DNA from: CAZLYF01 sp964586835
GTDB taxonomy: Bacteria > Bacillota > Clostridia > Christensenellales > Aristaeellaceae
Direction of reading: 5' to 3'
DNA length: 40,381 bases
NCBI GenBank assembly: GCA_964586835.1
Contig: CAZPIC010000022.1
Span: 1-40,381, forward strand
A program made the translations under genes and the position numbers. The notes beneath the pieces were generated by a model. That model saw only the letters and a list, made by a program, of their open reading frames with translations, searched no databases and was not told the origin of the DNA. Below, piece by piece: positions 24,269 through 32,736 of this stretch. Each line of letters opens with the position of its first letter. The first letter of the stretch is position 1.

Positions 24269-26089
24269 TCACGGCTCATCCTCATCCTCTTTCTCTTCCT
24301 CCCCGGGATATTGAATCGGTGCCTCGCCCACGCTCCGGATAACCGTCGGATAGTCTGTGACTTCGTCGGTCTCTCTCAGTACTCTGCACCGAAAGCGCCA
24401 GTCATCCCCGAAGTCAAAGATATACAAAAAGGGCGCGCCGTCCTCAGGCAGCGCTTCCCTGAGGGTGCTTCGATGGCTTGAGCGTTGCCCGGTCTCCTCC
24501 CACTCCCCGTAATATGCATCTCCGTCGCTGTAGGCTCTGTTGTCCATGAAGAAGGCATGGAGGTGGTCATCGTCAAACCCATAGGCATGGATGATCGCCC
24601 GGTGAAGATCAAACAGACGTGCATCTGCGGAAATGCGGATATGCCGGTAGCAGCCCTTGCCCAGCGAGACACTGATCACGAATGTCCGGGCGTCGGCTTT
24701 CGCACTCTTTTTACGGGGCTTCACTGGCAGGAAGAACGTGAGGCCGTCGTCAGGCTGCTCCTTTTCCCGTTTTTCCGCCTTTCTGAGGATACTGCGCATC
24801 GTTTTCTTCATCGACGCAGGGATTTCATCCTGCTTTATACACCAACGAAGTTGTTCAAGCATCTCCAGCGGAATGACAAGGTTTGGGTTGATCTTCATCA
24901 GTCCGTCCACCACTGCCAGGAGTTCGCCCTCCAGGCCGTCGAACGCAGCGAAAATTTCGTCCTCCAGGGCGTCAGATGCTGCTGAAAATTCGTTTTCCAG
25001 GTCGTAGGACGCACGGTCCCTCATCCTCTTTACGGCATCGTCAAGGAGAAGCAGGCGATCCTGATGTTCTGCCCGCACATTGGCTTGCCTGGCGGTCTCC
25101 CACAGCAGCGCCCGGGTCCGCTTATCACATGTATAGATGGTCTCCGGCCTTCCGCGAGACAGCATACATTCTATAAACGCCAAGGACAGTTCCTCCACGT
25201 ATTCGTCCGGGTCGGAAGCCCTTGTATAGTGGATAACCTGTCCGTCCGTGTGGTCAACGATGGCCAGGTGAAAGGGGAAGCCCGGCTGTATTTCTTGCTG
25301 CTCAATCCAGGTCTCCACCTGGCCTTCGTGAAAGAGCACGGGTTCCGGGTCCAGGAACAAGCCGCACTCCCAGATCCCCTTTCTGTGCGTTTTTTTCAGC
25401 CTGGCAAGCTGTATTTCATCCAGCGGGGGCGGGGAGGGGAACCGGGGTTCGGAGGCTTCAGGCAGCAATGTCCTGCCCCACTCAAAGCCTCCGTTTTCTG
25501 TGTATGTCAGCAGGGGAAGCGACCTGTCGAGGGGGAACCCATCATGAAAGCCCAGGCTTCTCAGCGCGGTGCGTTCGTCTTGCCCCCGCGAAGACCTCTT
25601 CGGCTTAGCCTGCTTCAAGCGCAGAGCGATCTCAAGCCCTGCACGCAGTGCAAGCTGCATCCACTCCTCGCTCTCCTGATCCTCCAGGTACCAGGGATAG
25701 TACCTTGGCCTGAATCGCTGAAACCTGGGGTGCAGCGACCCTTCGGGGAGCTTCAGCCCCGCCTGCCTGATCTCCTCCAGGTCGCGGGGGTATAGGTTAT
25801 CCACGGTCTCAAACGAGCACAGCACACAGTCCTGGATCGCCAGGACATCGACAGTATCCACGCGTCCTCGCGCGAAGGCGCCGGAAGACAGCATCCAGTA
25901 GCTGTTCAGACCGCTGTCTCCCGGATACAGCGCCAGGCCTAAAAACTCGCCTCCATGCCCCAGCACGCATACATATCCGGTCTTTCCGTCCGGCCTGCTC
26001 ACAGCAAACAGATCCGCGTCACACAACTGTTCCCAGAGCCCGGTGGCGTAATAATCCATAGCCAGCTTGTACAGTTCTTTTCCCGCCAT
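24269..26089 (-). CDS. pRiA4b ORF-3-like domain protein with long N-terminal region
   Basis: The 606-residue protein ends in a pRiA4b ORF-3-like domain (about residues 465-606). Supporting segments are KGCYRHIRISADARLFDLHR, IHAYGFDDDHLHAFFM and YIFDFGDDWRFRC. The N-terminal 450 residues contain a region of the kind often annotated DUF7309/DUF6930, and a helical, acidic middle around residues 350-400. The function of these fusions is unknown; they occur widely in Firmicutes and are often near mobile DNA. The extreme C terminus is very acidic (EEEKEDEDEP). It is a stand-alone minus-strand gene. Confidence 0.85.
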   Translation of the reverse strand: MAGKELYKLAMDYYATGLWEQLCDADLFAVSRPDGKTGYVCVLGHGGEFLGLALYPGDSGLNSYWMLSSGAFARGRVDTVDVLAIQDCVLCSFETVDNLYPRDLEEIRQAGLKLPEGSLHPRFQRFRPRYYPWYLEDQESEEWMQLALRAGLEIALRLKQAKPKRSSRGQDERTALRSLGFHDGFPLDRSLPLLTYTENGGFEWGRTLLPEASEPRFPSPPPLDEIQLARLKKTHRKGIWECGLFLDPEPVLFHEGQVETWIEQQEIQPGFPFHLAIVDHTDGQVIHYTRASDPDEYVEELSLAFIECMLSRGRPETIYTCDKRTRALLWETARQANVRAEHQDRLLLLDDAVKRMRDRASYDLENEFSAASDALEDEIFAAFDGLEGELLAVVDGLMKINPNLVIPLEMLEQLRWCIKQDEIPASMKKTMRSILRKAEKREKEQPDDGLTFFLPVKPRKKSAKADARTFVISVSLGKGCYRHIRISADARLFDLHRAIIHAYGFDDDHLHAFFMDNRAYSDGDAYYGEWEETGQRSSHRSTLREALPEDGAPFLYIFDFGDDWRFRCRVLRETDEVTDYPTVIRSVGEAPIQYPGEEEKEDEDEP

Positions 26090-26108
26090 CTACTGCCTGT
26101 CCTCTCCT

Positions 26109-26166
26109 GCGCCCCGGACGGGGCGCCTGTGTCCCTCCGGTTCTGCCGCTTTCTTGGCGGCAGAAC
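26109..26166. terminator. Two strong hairpins after the amidohydrolase gene
   Basis: GTTCTGCCGC (26140-26149) pairs with GCGGCAGAAC (26157-26166), adjacent to the amidohydrolase stop codon. GCGCCCC (26109-26115) pairs with GGGGCGC (26120-26126) just beyond. Neither has a clear T tail on the minus strand. They may terminate or stabilise the amidohydrolase mRNA and separate it from the next gene at 26089. Confidence 0.55.
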
Positions 26167-27234
26167 TCAAACCCTCTGCGTTCCCCGTCCCGCAGCCTTC
26201 AGCAGCCTCTGTGCGTTTTGTGCATATACCTTCCTTAGCACCTCATCCGGCAGGCCGATCCCATAGATCTTCCATCGACCCAGCGATCCTACGTCCTTCT
26301 CCGGCCCATAATCAAAATACTCGTCAAAGGTTTCAAGAAAACGATAGTAATACGGGTAAACCTCTGCGGGATCCTGCCCCGCAATATAGTCCGTGCCAAA
26401 GAGGATCCGGTCCGCATAGTCCAGGAAAAAAGCCCTGGCTGTAACCGGCTGCCGCCCCAGCTCATGGATGCGCGCAGCGATATCGATGTGCATATTCGGA
26501 TACCGCTTTAAAAGCTCCCCCACATAGCTCAGGTCTTCCGCACAGGAACCCACATGAGCAATGATAAACACGGTGTCCGGATGGCGCGCAAGCAGGGTTT
26601 CCTGCATGGCCATATGCTCCTCGAACGAAAAGTGCCCATCGCCATAAAACAGCCACTGCGGGTTGTTTTCCAGGCATTCGTAGTATTCATTCCGGGCATC
26701 ATGCGGCGTGAAGAAAGCCATCGGATCCGCGATATGGATCAGCACCCTCAACCCGAACTGCGCGGCGCTGTCAAAGATGCAGCCAAGGCGCCGGTCATCC
26801 AACCTGACGCGGTTCCCCTGGCTGTCTTTCCTGTACAGGGTGATATCCTTCCACAGCTTGATGCCAAGGTATCCAGCCCGCGCGTAGGCTGCCATCACAG
26901 CGTGGACTTTTTCTGGAAAGTCGGGCTGCTCATAGCCGGATAGGTCGATCGACGGGAAGGTGAGCGCGAACGACTCAAATCCGGACAGTTTTTGCCGCAT
27001 GCGCCCAAGCTCTTCCTCCCATACGAGCTCCACATTGCATACGCCGTAGACGCCGTACGCCTGCAGGCCCTCAACGACAGCCGCGGTGTCGTACTTTTCC
27101 GGATAATCCTTCCCGATGACCAGCGGGCCAAAGTGCGTATGGATGTCGAACGCGGGGTACTTCGGCCTTGGCACGCTGTGCGAAGCTGCACGAAGGCGCG
27201 TCACGGGACGGAACTCGGAAAGCTGAATGCTCAT
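26167..27234 (-). CDS. Amidohydrolase family metal-dependent hydrolase
   Basis: From ATG 27234 the product is 355 residues; a GTG at 27243 is an alternative but has no ribosome binding site. The amidohydrolase-2 pattern is present: HTH in FDIHTHFG near residue 32, a histidine in LIHIADP, another in FIIAHVGS and Asp in LFGTDYIAG. These ligate one or two metals in decarboxylases and hydrolases of this family. It follows, after a deletion scar, a GH4 glycosidase, and may originally have been part of a glycoside-utilisation operon. Substrate unknown. Confidence 0.88.
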   Translation of the reverse strand: MSIQLSEFRPVTRLRAASHSVPRPKYPAFDIHTHFGPLVIGKDYPEKYDTAAVVEGLQAYGVYGVCNVELVWEEELGRMRQKLSGFESFALTFPSIDLSGYEQPDFPEKVHAVMAAYARAGYLGIKLWKDITLYRKDSQGNRVRLDDRRLGCIFDSAAQFGLRVLIHIADPMAFFTPHDARNEYYECLENNPQWLFYGDGHFSFEEHMAMQETLLARHPDTVFIIAHVGSCAEDLSYVGELLKRYPNMHIDIAARIHELGRQPVTARAFFLDYADRILFGTDYIAGQDPAEVYPYYYRFLETFDEYFDYGPEKDVGSLGRWKIYGIGLPDEVLRKVYAQNAQRLLKAAGRGTQRV

Positions 27235-27249
27235 GTCGGTCACCTGCCT

Positions 27250-27330
27250 TTACACCATACCGGGGATGGAGATCCCCTTGATGAACTGCCTTTGAAACAG
27301 AAGGAGGGATACCCTGACCCGGGTCACGGT
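27250..27330 (-). pseudogene. 3' remnant of a sugar ABC permease (MalG-like)
   Basis: The minus-strand frame ends LLLFQRQFIKGISIPGMV then TAA, matching the C-terminal tail of CUT1 permeases (typically 'FLLFQRYFVKGI-xGAVKG'). The rest of the permease is missing. It lies between the GH4 gene and the amidohydrolase gene, next to a binding-protein remnant in the same orientation. Confidence 0.6.
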
Positions 27331-27444
27331 GGGACGCTTCGCGCAGGGTCCATGGAATGCTTGGCGTTGAAGAGCATCAGCGACGGGGAGATGCCAAATG
27401 AGGAAGACCACCTCAGGCCTTGCAGCAAGAGAGAGGCTCGAACC

Positions 27445-27544
27445 TCCCTTCCAATGTGTCCGGTACCGGATCACCGTCTTTTCCCGCGCAGCGGCGGGTG
27501 CCGCCAGGGCGGTCAGCAGCATGGGCTCGCAGGTGCCTGCGCAT
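27445..27544 (-). pseudogene. 5' remnant of a sugar-binding protein
   Basis: Immediately after the GH4 stop, GAGGGAAG precedes ATG 27544. A signal-peptide-like stretch, MLLTALAAPAAA, and REKTVIRY follow in a shifted frame, looking like the start of a CUT1 sugar-binding protein. The frame changes within the signal peptide and similarity ends by about 27445. With the permease tail at 27250-27330 this indicates an internal deletion of an ABC transporter. Confidence 0.5.
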
Positions 27545-27564
27545 TCGGTTCTTCCCTCTTTCGC

Positions 27565-28893
27565 CTACACGCTGGCGGAGCTCAAATTCCCCAGATAGCC
27601 CTCGTTTTTTTCAAACATGGCGTTGGTCATGTCACGGATTTCCTGAAGGCTCAACACGCTGGCGGTCAGGGGGTCAAAGCAGATGGCGTGAAAGATCTTT
27701 AACGGGTCTCCCTCCAGGAAGCCCTGGACCGCCAGTTCCTCACAGGAGGCGAGGGTATGGACCAAAAGAGCGATATGCTCTGGTAACGGGCCCACATGAA
27801 TGGGCTGAATGCCTGCCCTTGAGGCGATGGTCGGCACCTCGACACACGCCCCCTCGGGGAGATTTTGCACAAGGCCTACATTGCGCAGGTTGCCGTTGAA
27901 CAGATAGGGAACATGGTCTCCAAAGAGGGCGTTGAAGATGCTGGAAGCATATTCGCTTCCCCTTGAAAGGTCTTTGTCAGGCTTGTCAAGCCATTTGCGG
28001 TACTCCGGTTCCCAGGTGTGCTCGCGATCCAGGTATTCTCTGAGAATAAAAGCATATTCGCCCGGATTCCAACCGGTCCCGTGGGTGCAGTACTTTTCAA
28101 TCAGGTCGGGACGCTTTCTAAACCAGTAGACGTATTCTGAGTTGTGGCCGGAGGACTCTGTGCAATAATAGCCAAAGGCCTTGAAAAGCTCATTGCGCAC
28201 AGGCTCGGCGTTGGCGACCTCCGGACGTTCCATGGCCTTGCGGATCAGAGGATAGGCATCCTGACCGTCGCGCTGGTACTTCAGAAAGTAAGCCTGATGG
28301 TTGATGCCCGCGCAAACATAGCTGATCTCTTCCATGGGCGCGCCGATTAAGCCGGCCAGCATTTCCGCGGTTCCCTGCACGCTGTGGCATAGCCCGGTGA
28401 CCCTGGCTTTGGTTTCGCTTTGCAGCACCCTGCACAGCATCCCCATGGGATTGGTGTAGTTCAGCACGTACGCGTCAGGACAGATCCTTTCCACCGCGCG
28501 ACAGATCTCCAGCATGGCGGGCGCCGTGCGCAAAAAACGAAAGATGCCGGAAGGCCCGCGGGTATCTCCTACGCACAGGTCGACCCCAAAGCGCTTAGGG
28601 ATCTCGATATCGTGGCGCCACACCTCCACGCCGCCCTGCAGGATCGTAATCAGCACTCCGTCCGCGCCTTCAAGCGCGGCATTCAGATCAGTGGTCTTCG
28701 AAACGGTGGCGGGGTATCTGCCAGCGCGCAGGATGCTGCGGACTCCCCGCTCAGCGTAGTCCAAACGCTTTTCATCGATGTCCATCAGGCTGATGTGGAT
28801 ATCTCGAAAAGCTTCAAAGGTCAAGAGGTCCGTCACAAGGTTCCTTGTAAATTCCAGGGATCCAGCACCGATGAAAGTGATCTTTCTCGCCAT
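27565..28893 (-). CDS. Glycoside hydrolase family 4 (alpha-galactosidase/alpha-glucosidase, MelA-like)
   Basis: From ATG 28893 the product is 442 residues beginning with the NAD-binding MARKITFIGAGSLEFTRNLV. GH4 signatures are present: GDTRGPSGIFR, NYTNPMG, GLCHSVQG (Cys and His of the metal site) and AGINHQAYF. GH4 enzymes use NAD+ and Mn2+ and a redox-elimination mechanism; the CHS variant is characteristic of alpha-galactosidase/alpha-glucosidase members. Its former transporter partner appears to have been deleted just downstream. Whether it still has a substrate import route is open. Confidence 0.93.
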   Translation of the reverse strand: MARKITFIGAGSLEFTRNLVTDLLTFEAFRDIHISLMDIDEKRLDYAERGVRSILRAGRYPATVSKTTDLNAALEGADGVLITILQGGVEVWRHDIEIPKRFGVDLCVGDTRGPSGIFRFLRTAPAMLEICRAVERICPDAYVLNYTNPMGMLCRVLQSETKARVTGLCHSVQGTAEMLAGLIGAPMEEISYVCAGINHQAYFLKYQRDGQDAYPLIRKAMERPEVANAEPVRNELFKAFGYYCTESSGHNSEYVYWFRKRPDLIEKYCTHGTGWNPGEYAFILREYLDREHTWEPEYRKWLDKPDKDLSRGSEYASSIFNALFGDHVPYLFNGNLRNVGLVQNLPEGACVEVPTIASRAGIQPIHVGPLPEHIALLVHTLASCEELAVQGFLEGDPLKIFHAICFDPLTASVLSLQEIRDMTNAMFEKNEGYLGNLSSASV

Positions 28894-28942
28894 CGTCTTC
28901 ACACTCCCCCACACCGTCCGGCCTTCCCCACAATGTCCTGTG

Positions 28943-28971
28943 ATGATAAGCGCTGTCCAGTCAAAACACAA
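28943..28971 (-). promoter_or_regulatory. Weak candidate promoter of the GH4 gene
   Basis: On the minus strand TTGTGT (28971-28966) and TATCAT (28948-28943) are separated by 17 bases, 50 bases before ATG 28893. The -10 box is good and the -35 box poor. The region 28972-29274 between ZupT and GH4 otherwise shows no gene. Confidence 0.3.
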
Positions 28972-29274
28972 GTTCTCACAGGGCTGGAGCCGCTGCAGAG
29001 AAAGCCCTGGTCTGCATCAGCTGTCCTCTGTTTCTCCTCCGGGTCCCTGCTGCCCTGCTCCACATCCCCCGCTTTCTTGCAGGCTTTTTCGCGCCCCTCC
29101 GCCTCCCCGAAAATCATTGAGTGCACCCAGCTCCGCCGTCTATGAGGAGGGCTTTCCTGCTCAAAACAAGCCTGATCGCCTGCAGTCTTCTGTCAATGAA
29201 CGGGGTTTTCTCTTCACCGGGGTGCCCTCTTTATCAGCGCGCAGCCGGCCACCCCGCAGCGCTGCTTGAAGCGT
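28972..29274. other. Intergenic region without a recognisable gene
   Basis: About 300 bases between the minus-strand ZupT and GH4 genes. Short frames on both strands lack ribosome binding sites and family motifs. It may hold the GH4 promoter near its left end. Confidence 0.4.
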
Positions 29275-30084
29275 TTACAGAAACAGGACGAGGCTGACAG
29301 CCATCAGCGCCATCCCTGCGATCAGTCCATAGATGGACAGATGGTGTTCTCCATACTCCCTCGCGGAGGGAAGCAGCTCGTCCAGGCTGATATACACCAT
29401 GATACCGGCGACCGAGGAAAAGACAATGCCAAACATCGTATCGCCGACAAAGCGCAGGAGCAGGAAGTATCCGACGATGGCGCCAACAGGCTCCGCCAGC
29501 CCGGACAGAAAGGACAGCCAGAAAGCCTTCTTCCGGCTGCCTGTGGCATAGAATAACGGGACCGCAACGCCGATGCCCTCTGGAATATTGTGGATGGCGA
29601 CAGCAACAGCGATGGGAATGCCCAGGTTGGGGTCCTTGAGCGCAGCTGTAAAGGTGGCCAGGCCCTCGGGAAAGTTGTGAATGGCGATGGCCAGCGCGGT
29701 AAACATTCCCATCCGCATCAGGTCTCTTTTATGCTCCTCGCTTTTCCCATCCATTTCCTCTACGGTATGGACCGCATGGGGGTTCTCCTTCTCCGGGATC
29801 AGTCTATCTATGACGGCGATAATCAGGATACCCATGAAAAAGCCGCCCACGGTCGCCCAGGTGCCTCGGGGTTCCCCCATCACCTCTACCAAGGCGACCC
29901 TCGCCTTCTGAAAAATCTCCACAAAGGACACATACAGCATGACGCCCGCCGAAAACCCCAGTGCGACAGACAGAAACTTTGTATTGGTTCTTTTGGTCAA
30001 AAGGGAAAGCGCGCTGCCGATCCCCGTTGAAAGTCCGGCTAACAGCGTCAGAAGGAAGGCGTGCAGTACGTTGGAAGAGAACAT
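29275..30084 (-). CDS. zupT: ZIP-family zinc/divalent metal transporter (ZupT)
   Basis: The 269-residue protein has about eight membrane helices and a His/Glu-rich cytoplasmic loop (HAVHTVEEMDGKSEEHKRD). The two ZIP metal-binding helices carry IHNFPEG and IHNIPEG. Such proteins import zinc, iron or manganese down their gradient. AGGAG lies properly before ATG. All signature residues are intact. It is a single-gene unit on the minus strand, transcribed away from the tRNA gene. No metal-regulator site is obvious upstream. Confidence 0.94.
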   Translation of the reverse strand: MFSSNVLHAFLLTLLAGLSTGIGSALSLLTKRTNTKFLSVALGFSAGVMLYVSFVEIFQKARVALVEVMGEPRGTWATVGGFFMGILIIAVIDRLIPEKENPHAVHTVEEMDGKSEEHKRDLMRMGMFTALAIAIHNFPEGLATFTAALKDPNLGIPIAVAVAIHNIPEGIGVAVPLFYATGSRKKAFWLSFLSGLAEPVGAIVGYFLLLRFVGDTMFGIVFSSVAGIMVYISLDELLPSAREYGEHHLSIYGLIAGMALMAVSLVLFL

Positions 30085-30226
30085 GGAAGGCTCCTTTCAT
30101 AGATGCAAAAGCGGCGACGACAATGATCCGTCCATGGTAAAGCAACACACAACCGCTTGTAAAGCTTTTTTACCACAGTCCTCGGCGGATGATACCAACT
30201 CCTCAGCAAATGAGGAAGCAAATAGT

Positions 30227-30255
30227 TTGACATCCCTGCGGAACTGTGATAGCTT
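30227..30255 (+). promoter_or_regulatory. Promoter of tRNA-Val
   Basis: A perfect TTGACA (30227-30232) is separated by 17 bases from TAGCTT (30250-30255). Predicted start is about 30262, some 24 bases before the mature tRNA. Confidence 0.65.
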
Positions 30256-30285
30256 TCAAGTGTCGGAAAGCGTCCGATAGTCCGT

Positions 30286-30361
30286 GGTCTGTTGGCTCAG
30301 TTGGTAGAGCACATCGTTCACATCGATGGGGTCACTGGTTCGAGTCCAGTACAGACCACCA
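30286..30361 (+). tRNA. tRNA-Val (CAC anticodon)
   Basis: The 76-base cloverleaf folds completely: acceptor GGTCTGT/ACAGACC, D stem GCTC/GAGC, anticodon stem CATCG/CGATG with loop TTCACAT, and T stem ACTGG/CCAGT with loop TTCGAGT. The anticodon CAC (30319-30321) reads GUG valine codons. CCA is encoded at 30359-30361. It has its own promoter and terminator. Confidence 0.97.
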
Positions 30362-30386
30362 ACCCGCTGAAAAGCGGGTCTTTTTT
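30362..30386 (+). terminator. Rho-independent terminator of tRNA-Val
   Basis: ACCCGCT (30362-30368) pairs with AGCGGGT (30373-30379) over a GAAA tetraloop, followed by CTTTTTT. It starts at the last base of the tRNA. Confidence 0.93.
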
Positions 30387-30445
30387 GCAAAATATGGAGT
30401 TTACGGATGAAGCGCGCGAGCAATCTGACAGGAGAAACAATACGG

Positions 30446-31675
30446 ATGAAGAAGCACCTCAACGATTATTTCGGGCATATCTTTAGACCGGGTGCAAAGT
30501 ACAGCTCCTTCCTGACGACCTTGCTGCTGTCCAGCATTGCTTACGGGCTGTATCGCGGCGTGCAAGACAATTACCTCGCACAAATCGTACACATAACTGA
30601 ATTCGAACGCGGAATCGTCGAGTTTTTCCGGGAACTTCCGGGGCTGCTCGTCGTCCTGATTCTCGCCGCGATGCACCGCATGTCCGCGAGCAAGATCTTC
30701 AAGATCGGGACAGCGATCATGCTTGCCGGTATGGTAGGGCTTACAGTGGCTGCAACGGGCAAGTTTGTGGTCGTTTTGTTCATGGTCGTATTCAGCCTTG
30801 GCGAGCACATGATCATGCCTGTCAAAAGCACCATCACCATGGATCTGGCAAAAAACGAAAGCGGGGGCATGGCGCTTGGTATCTCAAGCTCAATCAACCA
30901 GTTGGGCAGCATTGCCGGCCTCATCATTGTTACGGGACTCTTTGCGATTTTTTCACGCTTTGCAGGTGAATACAATGCGGTGGTGCCTTTTAAGATCATC
31001 CTTGCCGTTTCGTCTGCATTTATGGTTGGCGCTGTTCTGATCTCGCTATCGCTGCAAGAGTCCAAACAGAATCCCGTTTACAAGCGGTTCTACTTCGCGA
31101 AGAAGTTTAAGACCTTCTATATGCTGGAGGTTTTTTATGGCTCGCGAAAGCAGGTTTTTCTGACTTTTGCGCCCTACGTGCTGATATTGCGATATGGCGC
31201 GGGTACCTCTTTGATCGCAATGCTGCTTGCCATTTGCGCGGTTTGCGGCGCGATCGCAAGTCCGCTGATTGGGAAAGTCATTGACAAGCTCGGATACAAA
31301 GTCGTCATGGTATCCGACACCCTGATTCTCGTTATCGTCTGCTTTTTCTACGGCTTTTCTCATCGGCTATTCCCGACCCACATCGCGTTTGTCGTCGTGT
31401 GCGTAAATTATGTCCTCGACTCCATCATTTCTCTGGCGAGCATGGCAAGCAATGTCTATGTCCGCGACATCGCGGACAGCCCGGAGGAATTGGTCGCGAC
31501 CTTGTCCACAGGGGTATCCGTCAACCATGTGATCAGCATCTTTATCGCGCTGATCGGCGGCTGGATTTGGGCGAAGGTGGGCATTGAGGTGCTGTTCTCG
31601 CTCTCCGCGGTGCTGGGGATTATGAACTCGATCTATGCGGCGACGATCAAACCCATTCACAAACCCTCCCCGTAG
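30446..31675 (+). CDS. Major facilitator superfamily transporter
   Basis: From ATG 30446 (AGGAG eleven bases upstream) the product is 409 residues; an ATG 39 bases earlier lacks a ribosome binding site. About twelve hydrophobic helices and a central basic loop (KQNPVYKRFYFAKKFK) fit the MFS fold. The sequence YRGVQDNYLAQIVHITEFERG near the N terminus suggests an uncharacterised multidrug- or sugar-type branch. It sits just after the tRNA terminator and is followed by a decayed IS21 fragment, so its 3' flank has been disturbed. Substrate unknown. Confidence 0.88.
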   Translation: MKKHLNDYFGHIFRPGAKYSSFLTTLLLSSIAYGLYRGVQDNYLAQIVHITEFERGIVEFFRELPGLLVVLILAAMHRMSASKIFKIGTAIMLAGMVGLTVAATGKFVVVLFMVVFSLGEHMIMPVKSTITMDLAKNESGGMALGISSSINQLGSIAGLIIVTGLFAIFSRFAGEYNAVVPFKIILAVSSAFMVGAVLISLSLQESKQNPVYKRFYFAKKFKTFYMLEVFYGSRKQVFLTFAPYVLILRYGAGTSLIAMLLAICAVCGAIASPLIGKVIDKLGYKVVMVSDTLILVIVCFFYGFSHRLFPTHIAFVVVCVNYVLDSIISLASMASNVYVRDIADSPEELVATLSTGVSVNHVISIFIALIGGWIWAKVGIEVLFSLSAVLGIMNSIYAATIKPIHKPSP

Positions 31676-32037
31676 AGGTTCGGTTATGTCTATGCGAGGT
31701 GCGCGACAGCCTGCCCGTGCCCAGCGACAGTGTGTGCGTCCGCAACAGCTCGTCGCTTTCCTGGCCGAAAAACAGCACCAACCCAGCCTCTTTCTCCGCC
31801 TCAATGCCGCCCCTTTTGGCCCAGCTGGTCAGTACCCAGCGGCATCTGGGAGCGGTTCTGACGGTATGCCCCCACGCTGGTCTTCCGCACCGCCGCCAGT
31901 CTCGGCAACAGCATGCGGCTGCCCAGCTCCGGCACCTGCGCGAGGTGCTTCTGTTCTTCCGCAAACATCACCCTGGGCACCCTCTTTGTCGTCTCATGCA
32001 CCTGACCGTTCCCCGTCCTTTTCAGCCAAGGCTCCAT
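31650..32037 (-). pseudogene. Frameshifted C-terminal remnant of IS21-family transposase IstA
   Basis: Minus strand, first part (32037 to about 31812) reads WLKRTGNGQVHETTKRVPR then FAEEQKHLAQVPEL, resembling the IstA segment after the catalytic core. After a frameshift near 31805-31812 it continues IEAEKEAGLVLFFG and LSLGTGRLSRTSHRHNR, matching the usual IstA tail. A stop lies directly upstream of 32037, so the integrase core is gone. It fills the 500-base gap between the MFS and sigma-factor genes. No istB gene is seen. Confidence 0.65.
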
Positions 32038-32121
32038 GCTAGAATACTACTACACCTTCCAAGAGACTGAGTGGGGCCAATTGTTCTGCAGGTGGTTGTT
32101 GCTGCACCTTGGCACCTGAAA

Positions 32122-32130
32122 TGTTATAAT
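32122..32130 (+). promoter_or_regulatory. Extended -10 promoter of the sigma-factor operon
   Basis: TG-T-TATAAT, with a perfect TATAAT at 32125-32130, is an extended -10 element. No good -35 is at the right distance, as is usual for this promoter type. Predicted start is about 32137, 40 bases before the sigma-factor ATG. Confidence 0.55.
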
Positions 32131-32175
32131 TTATGATGAGTTTGAATTTGATGAGTTTATGCTGACTGGATTGAC

Positions 32176-32736
32176 ATGTTACTTTTTCTAACCCAGGTTG
32201 ACAATCCCGGTGAGGCCTCCTTTCTGGAAGGCCTCTATCACGCACACTACCGCCTTCTGTACGGTCAGGCTCTGCGTGTGCTTCGTCATGAGCAGGATGC
32301 CGAGGACGCAGTTCAAAATGCAATGCTACGCCTTTCTAAAAAAGTTCCCCTTCTGATGGAGCTGCAAAGTAACAAATTACTCTCCTATCTTGTCATAACG
32401 GTTAGGAACACCGCCATCAATCAGTATAATCAGCGGGAAGGGCGCTTGTCGCACATGACTGAGCTATCGCTGGAGGCTGTGGAGGACAGTTCCTTGGCAG
32501 ATCCGGAAGCACAGGTGGTGGACCAGGCAGCTGTTTCGCAAATCAAGCAGGCGATCAGGCTGCTACCTCCCCGTGAAAAAGATGCGCTGACACTGCGGTA
32601 TTTCCACCATCTGACAGACACAGAGGTGGCGAAGGCATTGGACCTCAAGGCGGTTACGGCGCGGGTGATTCTGTCACGCGGCAGGCAACGCCTACTAAAA
32701 ATGCTGGAGGAAGGGAGGGACCAAGATGGCCAGTAA
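32176..32736 (+). CDS. ECF-type RNA polymerase sigma factor
   Basis: The 186-residue protein has a sigma-70 region 2 (LLYGQALRVLRHEQDAEDAV, then NAMLRL) and a region 4 helix-turn-helix, LPPREKDALTLRYF followed by LTDTEVAKALDLKAVTARVI. It lacks regions 1 and 3, as expected for extracytoplasmic-function sigma factors. The adjacent membrane protein, overlapping by 11 bp, is its likely anti-sigma. Together they probably control the secreted SH3-protein genes downstream. The ribosome binding site is weak, suggesting low expression. Codon use here is visibly more AT-rich than in the earlier operons. Confidence 0.92.
   Translation: MLLFLTQVDNPGEASFLEGLYHAHYRLLYGQALRVLRHEQDAEDAVQNAMLRLSKKVPLLMELQSNKLLSYLVITVRNTAINQYNQREGRLSHMTELSLEAVEDSSLADPEAQVVDQAAVSQIKQAIRLLPPREKDALTLRYFHHLTDTEVAKALDLKAVTARVILSRGRQRLLKMLEEGRDQDGQ

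Noticed and set aside
23968..24342. A 124-codon plus-strand frame after the ABC ATPase
   Set aside because: No start signal, overlaps the 3' end of the pRiA4b-like gene and shows no family motif.
30401..30452. Direct repeat TACGGATGAAG at two possible starts of the MFS gene
   Set aside because: Eleven bases, probably chance or a small local duplication; only the second copy has a ribosome binding site.
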